Shown here in pieces: positions 21,508 through 29,434 of a DNA stretch of 64,000 bases. The first letter of the stretch is position 1, and the number at the start of each line of letters is the position of its first letter. The notes under the pieces are model-generated. The model saw only the letters and a program-made list of their open reading frames with translations, had not been told where the DNA came from and did not search any database. Origin of the DNA: Trachythela sp. YZ-2020 (Eukaryota > Cnidaria > Anthozoa > Malacalcyonacea > Clavulariidae); the NCBI GenBank assembly GCA_016169945.1, contig JADLSH010000333.1, forward strand, positions 1,674,001-1,738,000. The letters run 5' to 3'. A program made the position numbers and the translations under genes.

Positions 21508-22026
21508 CAGGGCTCAAGATTTGAATTTATTACCAGTATCCAAGTGGATACTAGCACCTTAAATCTGGTATCCCTCCTTGAAATTTAGCATCCCAGATTT
21601 GGATAGTACTGGTATTCCGATTAGCAGTACCAAAACAAGGTAAAATATCCAAAAAATAAGCAGGCCGTAATAAGTTTTTTATAGCACCTTACTTGGGGAG
21701 TTAAATTTGGTCGCCTTACTTCCTCTACGTATTGTATGGTCTCATCTGTCTGTGTAGTGTTTCAGCTGTTCGTAGTGTCCCTAGCTCATCATCACCATTC
21801 CGCATTTGCATGACAAACAACAAAAAAATACATGGAATAAGAAACAAAGCACCGAAACAGAGCTTTTTTGTTGAACATTGGCCACAATGTACAGGCTTCG
21901 GAGTTTGGATCAGAAATTCAGAATTTTTATACTATCCCATTGGGATACTAAGCCTATGATATCCAATATCCAAAATGAAATTCTGGTATCCCGTGAATAT
22001 TGGGATACCGCAAATCTTGAGCCCTG
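21508..22026. mobile_element. 519-bp MITE, hAT-like ends
   Basis: The ends CAGGGCTCAAGATTTG (21508) and CAAATCTTGAGCCCTG (to 22026) are perfect 16-base inverted repeats. Subterminal GTATCC/GGATAC motifs are repeated several times in both directions. The CAGGG start resembles hAT ends. No transposase is encoded; the ORF inside is a chance frame. It interrupts the (TACA)n tract, which hides the expected 8-bp target duplication. Confidence 0.75.
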
Positions 22027-22892
22027 CATACAAACACACACATACATACATACATACACACACATTGAGATCGGAGTCGAACGAACAGAGATGAGTATAG
22101 GAAGGGTATAGTGGTAAGTTTAAACAAGCAATTGCATTGTAACAAAAAATAGATGAAAACTACATACACCATCGTCTACAAAAATCTACTAAGCATAGAT
22201 ACACTTGGTACAATTATATATATTAAACATATTTTTTTTCATCTTGCATTTTATAGTATCTAATGCTAAGCAAAGTCAGAACACAAGGTCACAGAGCAAT
22301 ATTACATTTACAATGTATGGTATCATCAGCTGATGAGAGGCCACAAGAATGTGATGGATAGCCCAAGGAGTGTCACAGATGACAGAGACAACATCTCATT
22401 ACTATACATTTAATTTGTTACTATATTTTTCTATATCCACCAGATGAACATCCTAGTATGAGGAGTGTTATGGGGCAAGACATTTAATATATATTTATTT
22501 GGTTTGTGGTTAATTTTTTATTAATATGTTTGCCATACTCTTACAACTGAATTATGAAAATCTGTTGAACCATTAATGGGTATCCCTTGATCAGTAATAA
22601 GGAAATTGGTTATATCATTATGTTACAGTCACAAGAGGGTAGGAATAGGGTTGTCATTTGGGTCAAGATCAAAAAGAAATATATTTGTGTGCATAACATA
22701 ATGAGTATAGGGAGCATTAGGGCAGATTACTGATTATCCTTATATGAGGGTCCTGAAGGGGTAAAATGGGAGTTGGGATTTGCATGCTTTTGAGCTGGGA
22801 AACCATTTTATGCACTGGGGCTGGGATTCACCAACAACAAAAAAAAACAATAGAAAATGGGATCAGGATTTGAGAAAAACATAGGATGGGAC
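22027..22892. other. Non-coding; contains an exon-like scrap at 22324-22390
   Basis: The bases 22324-22390 encode HQLMRGHKNVMDSPRS, which resembles CKNPMKGHKNVKDCPKN in the exon at 52101-52219. It looks like a decayed copy of that exon. The rest is AT-rich with no feature I can support up to the Pao target duplication at 22888. Confidence 0.4.
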
Positions 22893-23279
22893 TGTTGACG
22901 TAGCTCATCCTGAGCGATGGAAATTTAAGTTGAAGTCACGGGACACAAACATGTTAAAAATATGTGCGAACCAGTGAACTGAAAACGGACAGCTTTATAT
23001 TGTTTGAAGTTATATTTCTAAGTTTTAACGATGAAATTTACTTGTAAAGATACTGCTAACCTGTAGGAAGAACTGCTAACCTGTTATGTACTGCTAACCT
23101 GGGATTTTAAAGGGAAACTCGCCACAGAAGTAAGAAAAGATTCGTATTGAAACGGGATTTATTGTATTAATTCTATATTCTTTATAATAATAATGTATTT
23201 GTTTTAATTTATGTTTAGATCGAATAAAAATACTTAATATATCGATTGGCGAGCGTTCTTCTGCTAACCCGAGACAACA
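22893..23279 (+). repeat. 5' LTR of the BEL/Pao element
   Basis: 387 bases, TG...CA ends. It contains a repeated AACTGCTAACCTG-type motif (three units) and an AATAAA at about 23223 that may serve as the polyadenylation signal. Confidence 0.95.
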
Positions 23280-23380
23280 CCATTCGATTTCTTGTGATTA
23301 TATGCGAAATATTTGACTGTTTGGTGGGCATAAACTGCTGTCATAAAAGTGAATCTATGAATGCTTATTAATGATTAACT

Positions 23381-23863
23381 ATGGCCGATGCCGAAAATAC
23401 CGAAGAATTGATCAAGAAAGCTAAACTAAGGAGGAGAAATGGGAAAGCTGCTTTGACACGTTTGGGAAAAACTGTAAGTCTACAAGTTAGTGGAAATCGG
23501 TCCGCTCGTGAGGTAAGAAAATCGCTTGAGCTCTATGAACAGACATTTTCAGATCTTACTGCAAAGCATGAGGAACTCACAATACTGATTGAAGATGATA
23601 AACGATTTGAGGAAGAGGAAAACTGGCTTGCCGATGTTCAAGAAAGATTTATTCGGCTAAAGATTGATACTGAAGATTATATAGCTCAATATCAGATAAC
23701 TGCAAAAGTAAAGCAGGTTAATAAGGAAGTTGTGCATGAACCGGAAGTAGTTGTGACTCAACCGGAAGTAACTGAAACTGAGACTGCTACAACAACTAAT
23801 ACAAATGAAACAGGGTTAAATACTGATGAAACTAGTCAAGCTGTGCATCCTACATCTGACTAA
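23381..23863 (+). CDS. BEL/Pao gag, N-terminal coiled part
   Basis: A 160-codon ORF follows the 5' LTR and leader. Its first 100 residues are charged and helix-rich (EELIKKAKLRRRNGKAALTR, then KSLELYEQTF and EELTILIEDDKRFEEEENWL), the usual N-terminal coiled segment of Pao gag proteins. The end is a low-complexity T/E-rich stretch. It stops six bases before the next ORF begins. The two may originally have been one gag, separated by a stop or short frame change, or the gap may be a natural reinitiation site. Confidence 0.75.
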   Translation: MADAENTEELIKKAKLRRRNGKAALTRLGKTVSLQVSGNRSAREVRKSLELYEQTFSDLTAKHEELTILIEDDKRFEEEENWLADVQERFIRLKIDTEDYIAQYQITAKVKQVNKEVVHEPEVVVTQPEVTETETATTTNTNETGLNTDETSQAVHPTSD

Positions 23864-23868
23864 GCCCC

Positions 23869-24735
23869 ATGTCGACACCCAAAGTAACGCCTACTGTGGT
23901 TGAGGACACAGGTACCCCAAATACCAGCAACAATAAATGTAATTTTCAAATGGAGAAACACAAGTTACCTAGATTCAGTGGTGACGTAAGAGATTATGTA
24001 ATCTTCAAAGCTGACTTTCTGCATATTGTCGAGGCGAGATATGGGAAACGAGATGCAATTACAATTTTACGTGCAAGCCTCCAGGGGAAACCACTGGATA
24101 TGATTAAAGGGATTGGTCAAGACTACGACGCAGCCTGGGAATACCTAGATTCGGTATATGGCAATCCACGGTTTGTAGCAGATATAATAACACAAGACAT
24201 TTCACGATTCAAGCCTATTAAAGAAAATGAGGACTCTCGATTTTGTGATTTTGTGCATTTGGTACGGCGCAGCTTTAATACCTTGAAAGGGGTCGGCCGG
24301 GAAAACGACATGGATAACAACCACATGCTTACACTCATTGAGCAGAAAATGTGTCCAGACGACCGGAAAGTATGGTCGCGTCACCTAGAAAGTACAAAGA
24401 GCGAAGCCACCTTAGAAAATATGATTTCTTGGATGACCAGCGAAATGAAGTCTCGGATGAGAGCAACTGCACCATTAAGAAGTACCTGGCAAAGCCCAAA
24501 GGGAAACGTTGGTAACATAACGGAAAATCATCATAAGTGTTTGTTGTGTAAAGCATCTACCCACTGGACAGATCAGTGTCATAAATTCCTTGCTATGAAT
24601 GCTGCTGAACGCTTAAGCTTTGTCAAAGAAAATCATGCATGCTTTAGCTGCCTGAAAAAGGCTGGACGGGGTCACAATGTCAACAGTGCAAGTTTTATCA
24701 CCACCCATTCCTCCATGGTGCTAATACATCCGTAA
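23869..24735 (+). CDS. BEL/Pao gag: capsid-like region and zinc knuckles
   Basis: A 288-codon ORF contains the Pao capsid-like region (KHKLPRFSGDVRDYVIFKAD, then YLDSVYGNPRFVADII, then FVHLVRRSFNTLKG). After it come cysteine motifs CLLCKASTHWTDQC and CFSCLKKAGRGHN, the nucleic-acid-binding knuckles. The last knuckle is cut short: the frame runs into SSMVLIHP and stops, while the protease continues in another frame (GANTSVISS). A frameshift at about 24690-24720 is therefore likely. Confidence 0.85.
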   Translation: MSTPKVTPTVVEDTGTPNTSNNKCNFQMEKHKLPRFSGDVRDYVIFKADFLHIVEARYGKRDAITILRASLQGKPLDMIKGIGQDYDAAWEYLDSVYGNPRFVADIITQDISRFKPIKENEDSRFCDFVHLVRRSFNTLKGVGRENDMDNNHMLTLIEQKMCPDDRKVWSRHLESTKSEATLENMISWMTSEMKSRMRATAPLRSTWQSPKGNVGNITENHHKCLLCKASTHWTDQCHKFLAMNAAERLSFVKENHACFSCLKKAGRGHNVNSASFITTHSSMVLIHP

Positions 24736-24884
24736 TTTCTTCAGTTACTGCGAAAGGACAAGCGCTCTTGCCAACAATTACGGCAGATATTATTGGGTCT
24801 CGGAAAGTCAAGGAACAAGCTAATATACTGTTGGACACTGGTGCCGACAGCGGGGTAATCTGGTCACCCGGCATTCACCGTTAG
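24720..24884 (+). pseudogene. BEL/Pao aspartic protease segment
   Basis: The frame GANTSVISS ... ANILLDTGADSGVIW contains the retropepsin active-site triad DTG at 24834-24842. It ends in a stop at about 24882, before the flap region. The protease is therefore broken; the downstream RT frame restarts about 70 bases later. Confidence 0.75.
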
Positions 24885-24955
24885 GCTGGGTTCTGTTTGG
24901 AGCAGTACCGGGGAGAAGTGAAGTTACTAACCGAGTCTTCCTCATCAAGACAACA

Positions 24956-26371
24956 GTGTCACCAACAATTGACATGGCAGATTTCTGGAGTACAGAGTCA
25001 ATGGGAGTATCAGTGAAACCATGTTCCTGTGAAATTGAAAGGTTAACCCCCGTTGAAGCACAAGAAGCTAAGATTATTGAAGAGTCATGCCGGAAGATTG
25101 GCAACCAATGGCAAATTTCCTACCCTTGGAAAAGGGATCCATCAGCTCTACCTAACAATGCAAAACAAGCAGAAAGAAAGTTAGAATCCCTTGAACGGCG
25201 ACTGGCAAAAAACCCGGAGCATGCTAAAGCATATGATCAGCAAATGAAGGAAATGACTGATTTTAACTTTTCTCGGAAGCTGTCAAAAGAAGAGTTGATG
25301 ACATATCAAGGCCCGATACATTACATTTCACACCACGCAGTAGTCAGACCTGACAAGAGAAGCACACCGATACACATTGTATTCAATTCGTCCTCATCCT
25401 ATCAAGGTCACTGCTTGAACGATTATTGGTTGAAGGGACCAGATCTTTTGAACAATTTATTTGGAGTAATCTTGCGTTTTCGGGAGAAAGAAGTTGCTCT
25501 TAGCGCCGACATCTCCAAGATGTACCACCGGATTTTGATTCCAGAACGAGATCAGCACATGCACAGATACCTATGGAGAGATATGGAGACCAGCAGAGAG
25601 CCTGATGTATACGTCAAAACCGTCTTGACGTTCGGAGACAAGCCTGCACCCGCAATGGCCCAAATAGCCCTCCGAAAGACTGCTGAGGAAGCCAAGGAGA
25701 ACCATCCAGATGCGGCTAAGATTATCACCGACAATACTTATGTTGACGACATCTGCGACTCGGTACACACTGTTGAAGAGGCAAAACGACTGACAAAGGA
25801 AACCGATAAAATGCTTGAAAGTGGCGGATTTTACGTAAAGGGTTGGCTGTCAAACAAGTCACTGGAGAATACCGTAACGAGCAACGCTGGCGAGGATCGG
25901 CCAGCTATGAAGTTATTGCAAGGTCCTGCTGAAGAGAAAGTTCTTGGCGTAGTGTGGAATCACGAGCAAGATCTGTTCATGTTCAAAGTACATCCACCTG
26001 AACAATTCAAGCTAACTAAAAGAACAATTCTGAGTCACATTGCGAGAATTTATGATCCTATTGGAATGGTAGCGGCATTCTTGATACGTGCAAAGATTGG
26101 AATGCAAAAATTGTGGCTAGAAGGACTGGATTGGGACGAAGAACTACCTCAAACCAGCCAAGTTTCATGGATGAACTTTTTCAAAGAAATGAACGAGCTC
26201 AACCATGTAATGTTTGAAAGATCCTTGACACCTGACAACGTTATTGGTTCACCGTCACTTATCGTCTTTGCTGATGCATCAAAGGAAGCATTCGGAGCGT
26301 GTGCTTACTTGAGATGGGAGAAGCCAGACCACCTGTTTGTTACAAGATTCGTTTCGCGAAGTCCAGAGTAG
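24956..26371 (+). CDS. BEL/Pao reverse transcriptase
   Basis: The 471-codon frame starts with GTG, so it is a continuation of the polyprotein and not a true start. RT motifs: IHIVFNSSSSYQGHCLNDYW (fingers), LSADISKMYHRI (palm, first Asp), TFGDKPAPAMAQIAL, and NTYVDDICDS (catalytic YVDD). The thumb/connection includes HIARIYDPIGMVAAFLIRAK, very typical of Pao. The RNase H domain begins with IVFADASKEAFGACAYLRW, then the frame shifts near 26330 into the next ORF. Confidence 0.92.
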   Translation: MSPTIDMADFWSTESMGVSVKPCSCEIERLTPVEAQEAKIIEESCRKIGNQWQISYPWKRDPSALPNNAKQAERKLESLERRLAKNPEHAKAYDQQMKEMTDFNFSRKLSKEELMTYQGPIHYISHHAVVRPDKRSTPIHIVFNSSSSYQGHCLNDYWLKGPDLLNNLFGVILRFREKEVALSADISKMYHRILIPERDQHMHRYLWRDMETSREPDVYVKTVLTFGDKPAPAMAQIALRKTAEEAKENHPDAAKIITDNTYVDDICDSVHTVEEAKRLTKETDKMLESGGFYVKGWLSNKSLENTVTSNAGEDRPAMKLLQGPAEEKVLGVVWNHEQDLFMFKVHPPEQFKLTKRTILSHIARIYDPIGMVAAFLIRAKIGMQKLWLEGLDWDEELPQTSQVSWMNFFKEMNELNHVMFERSLTPDNVIGSPSLIVFADASKEAFGACAYLRWEKPDHLFVTRFVSRSPE

Positions 26372-26643
26372 CCCCGTTGAAACCTCTGACAATTCCACGT
26401 CTGGAATTACAAGCTGCTGTTTTAGCTGTTCGCTTAGCGGAGCCTATTCTTAATGAAACACGACTGCAGTTTGAAAAGGTTGTTTTCTTCTCGGACAGTA
26501 GCATCGTCATATCGTGGATTCGCAGTCAAGCGCGAGAATTCAAGCCATTCGTTTCTGCCAGGATCGCTGAAATACAAAGCAAGTCCGATCCAATCCAGTG
26601 GAAGCATATTGCAGGAGAAGTATATGTTGCGGACGAAGTTTGA
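26299..26643 (+). pseudogene. BEL/Pao RNase H-like domain
   Basis: It continues the RT frame after a shift. It reads [20 protein letters not shown], then FFSDSSIVISWIRSQAREF and IQWKHIAGEVYVADE. Motif order ([15 protein letters not shown]....VAD) is diagnostic of BEL/Pao RNase H. A stop follows VADEV at 26641-26643, after which coding potential shifts again. Confidence 0.85.
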
Positions 26644-27306
26644 GAGGAATACCTGCCAGGATTTAACTGGTAGATGGAAACACTGTCCTGAATTTCTTCA
26701 ATTGCCCGAGGAACAGTGGTCGAAGGAGATCCTACCTAAAACAGATCAGACGAAAGAGGATCAAACAGAACGTCGGAAGCTCAGAGCTGTTTTGCAAGTC
26801 ACCAATCGAAATCAAGCGGAAGTAATTCCCTGCAAGAAGTTTTCTACTTGGAGAAGACTACTCAGAGTTACTGCTTACGTTAGAAGATTCAATCAGAATT
26901 TACGAGCTTCATGCAAGACGAAACGACTGGGAGGCAAAATTAAAATCAATTACAATTTGGCCCATTGTCACCTGAAGAGCTGGTGAATGCTGAAGTCTAC
27001 TGGATCAAAGAAGCACAAGTCAGTTTGCATGACCGGGTAAAATCGGGACAGCTCGGACAGTTAAGTCCATTTACAGATGAAGACGGAATTGTGAGAGTCG
27101 GCGGTCGAGTCGATCAAGCCCTAGTTTCCTACGATACAAAACATCCTATACTGCTTCCACGGAATCACTGTATATCTCAGCTTATCACTCAGCATTCACA
27201 CGAAATCGGGCACTCGGGAGTTGCTACGACCGTAGCAAAGACCAGGAAGAAATACTGGATTATACGATGCCACGATCTAGCGAAGTTCATCAGGCTAAAG
27301 TCGTAA
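26644..27306 (+). pseudogene. BEL/Pao linker and integrase zinc-binding domain
   Basis: From 26965 the frame reads LVNAEVYWIKEAQVSLHDRV, GIVRVGGRVDQALVSYDTKH, ILLPRNHCISQLITQHSHEI and GHSGVATTVAKTRKKYWI. This is the HHCC-type integrase_H2C2 region (H...H with the Cys pair truncated). It ends at RLKS and then the frame changes into the integrase core. The preceding 300 bases are frame-shuffled linker. Confidence 0.8.
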
Positions 27307-27995
27307 CCTGCAGAAAGCTCGATGCAAAGGTTGAAGAACAGTACATGGCCAACTTGCCCAGAATTTGTTTACAACCGTTCACGCCTCCATTCTACCACAC
27401 CGCCTGTGATTACTTCGGACCATACCAACTCAAGGTCAGTCGGAACAAACGTGCTAAATACTACGGGGTGATATTTACTTGTATGATCACACGAGCAATT
27501 CATTTGGAGCTGACTGTTGATTATTCAACTATGGAATTCTTACAAACACTGAGACGCTTTTTTGCAATCAGAGGACAGCCTGCGCTAATAATGAGTGACA
27601 GCGGATCGCAGTTGGTGGGCGCAGAACGTGAGCTGAAAGAAATGATAAAGGGTTGGAGTCCAGAAGAATTGAAAGAGTTTGGTGCTGAACGAGGAATGAA
27701 ATGGAAGTTTACAACGCCTGCTGCTCCGCACCAGAATGGATCCGCTGAATCCTTAGTGAAATCAACAAAGAAAGCGTTGAAGAAAGCTATCGGCGAACAA
27801 GTCCTGACTCCATTTGAGTTTTACACATGTCTCATGGAAATCGCCAACCTGATTAATCAACGCCCGATTGGTCGAATACCGAATGACCGAATGATAGTTC
27901 ATACCTCTGCCCTAACGACCTTTTACTTGGACGAGCATCATCTACAGTTCCGCAAGGACCGTTTAGAGAAACACGTAACCCGCGAGATCGAGTAG
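27267..27995 (+). CDS. BEL/Pao integrase catalytic core
   Basis: The 242-codon frame carries the DDE triad context: ACDYFGPYQLKVS (first Asp), ALIMSDSGSQLVGAERELKE (second Asp) and TTPAAPHQNGSAESLVKSTK (Glu). This is the DNA strand-transfer core that inserts the cDNA. The ORF stops at 27993-27995 after EIE, and the C-terminal domain continues in another frame. Confidence 0.88.
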   Translation: MPRSSEVHQAKVVTCRKLDAKVEEQYMANLPRICLQPFTPPFYHTACDYFGPYQLKVSRNKRAKYYGVIFTCMITRAIHLELTVDYSTMEFLQTLRRFFAIRGQPALIMSDSGSQLVGAERELKEMIKGWSPEELKEFGAERGMKWKFTTPAAPHQNGSAESLVKSTKKALKKAIGEQVLTPFEFYTCLMEIANLINQRPIGRIPNDRMIVHTSALTTFYLDEHHLQFRKDRLEKHVTREIE

Positions 27996-27999
27996 AGTT

Positions 28000-28297
28000 T
28001 ATCCAAAAGATTGTAGACGCCTTTTGGAAACGATGGGGACGAGACGTATTTCCGACGTTAGTTCCGAGAAAGAAATGGATAGTTGAGAAGAGAAACGTCA
28101 GAATCGACGATATAGTTGTCATGAAAGACGCCAACGCTGTTCGTGGTTCTTGGACGGTCGGAAGAATAATCAATGTGTACCCAGGCAAAGACGGACGAGT
28201 GCGAAATGTTCTTGTGAAGACAGCAACCTCCGAATACGCAAGACCAATAACAAAGATCGCAGTAATCCATCCAGCCGAAGGAGTAGAAGACAAGTAG
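28000..28297 (+). pseudogene. Integrase C-terminal (DUF5641-like) domain
   Basis: The frame from about 28000 reads IVDAFWKRWGRDVFPTLVPR, then VRIDDIVVMKDANAVRGSWT and VGRIINVYPGKDGRVRNVLV, ending at TAG 28295-28297. FW.RW...Y...L..R..W and the GD.V.......R..W..GR....PG.DG..R pattern are diagnostic of the domain after Pao and some Gypsy integrases. Confidence 0.85.
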
Positions 28298-28334
28298 TTG
28301 AGATAAGGCTAATAGCCTCATCGGCGGGGGAGAG

Positions 28335-28720
28335 TGTTGACGTAGCTCATCCTGAGCGATGGAAATTTAAGTTGAAGTCACATGACACGAACATGTTAAA
28401 AATATGTGCGAACCAGTGAACTGAAAACGGACAGTTTTATATTGTTTGACGTTATATTTCTAAGTTTTAACGATGAAATTTACTTGTAAAGATACTGCTA
28501 ACCTGTAGGAAGAACTGCTAACCTGTTATGTACTGCTAACCTGGGATTTTAAAGGGAAACTCGCCACAGAAGTAAGAAAAGATTCGTATTGAAACGGGAT
28601 TTATTGTATTAATTCTATATTCTTTATAATAATAATGTATTTGTTTTAATTTATGTTTAGATAGAATAAAAATACTTAATATATCGTTTGGGAGCGTTCT
28701 TCTGCTAACCCGAGACAACA
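28335..28720 (+). repeat. 3' LTR of the BEL/Pao element
   Basis: 386 bases, near-identical to the 5' LTR (differences include GGACACAAACATG/TGACACGAACATG and a one-base loss near the end). It ends GACAACA, followed by target duplication GGGAC. Confidence 0.95.
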
Positions 28721-28981
28721 GGGACTATGGAATGTGGTCAAAATTTGGGCCGTAAAAATGGGATTAGTACCCCCCTCCCTATTATATCACTCGCACCGTT
28801 TGAGTTCTCTCCATTATAGAAAATATTTTACCAAATTCTGGGAACGGCAATGTTCACCTTTCTATTGCGTAAAACCCTGAAGTCAAATTCCAAACAAATA
28901 TGCCAGATAATTTAAAAATTAAACGAGACTTACCTGTAAGGTGAAGTTTGATTGTAATTCTATAAGTTGTTGGACAAGGAA

Positions 28982-29026
28982 ACTAAGGAGTCATGTGAGA
29001 TATGCGCACGCAGATCGAGTGTTCAG
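28982..29026 (+). repeat. Left inverted terminal repeat of the DIRS element
   Basis: 45 bases matching the reverse complement of 35257-35301 and of 42548-42592. It includes the palindrome-like core TATGCGCACGCAGATCGAG. Confidence 0.9.
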
Positions 29027-29045
29027 TCTTTAAAGCAGCGAGTGA

Positions 29046-29434
29046 TTATAACAGTCTATTGCAGGGTGGGAGATATAGTCTAGTCTCGAATACTCCCTTC
29101 ATAAACCAACACACCATAGGGTGAGTGCCAAACGATGCCTTGTTTGGTAATGTTATAATTGCTGAAAGTGCACTCCTTGTAGTGTTTAGTCCACTATATC
29201 CAAGACCATTCTTAAACTGTTCACCCAAAAAATTTATTCCCTCCTCTAGAGTTGGAGAAAAGGGATTAATGTTCCATTTATTACAGTATAATGACCACTT
29301 TGACAGGTAGCATTCATATTGTTTCCGTGTCCCGTCCCGCCAGGATGCTTCCATAATATCTGCAACTGTTTGCGAAAAGCCTCTGCTTTCAAATTGTTGC
29401 CTGATAAGTGACACATTACCAGTGACATTGTCAG
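29046..29434 (-). pseudogene. DIRS tyrosine recombinase, N-terminal domain only
   Basis: On the minus strand the frame gives GNVSLIRQQFESRGFSQTVA, SWRDGTRKQYECYLSKW and FLGEQFKNGLGYSGLNTTRS, then ends at KGVFETRLYLPPCNRLL. This is the core-binding (SAM-like) domain of DIRS recombinases. The catalytic R...HxxR...Y part is absent: the frame stops about 20 bases before the terminal repeat. In another frame the same DNA encodes the end of the RT ORF (MCHLSGNNLKAEAF), so RT and recombinase genes overlapped here, as in other DIRS elements. Confidence 0.82.

Larger units (their letters stand above)
22893..28720 (+). mobile_element. Complete BEL/Pao LTR retrotransposon
   Basis: The 5828-bp element is bounded by direct LTRs (22893-23279 and 28335-28720), each starting TGTTGACG and ending GACAACA. 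It is flanked by a 5-bp target duplication GGGAC (22888-22892 and 28721-28725). A purine-rich tract GGCGGGGGAGAG lies immediately before the 3' LTR. Gag, protease, RT, RNase H, integrase and the C-terminal integrase-associated domain occur in BEL/Pao order. Several frame changes interrupt pol, so it probably cannot move on its own. The LTRs differ at fewer than about ten positions by eye, so the insertion is fairly recent. I could not place a convincing tRNA primer site immediately after the 5' LTR. Confidence 0.95.

Noticed and set aside
23320..23336. TGGTGGGCATAAACTG as the tRNA primer-binding site of the BEL/Pao element
   Set aside because: It lies about 43 bases beyond the 5' LTR, too far for a standard site, and I cannot match it to a tRNA end.
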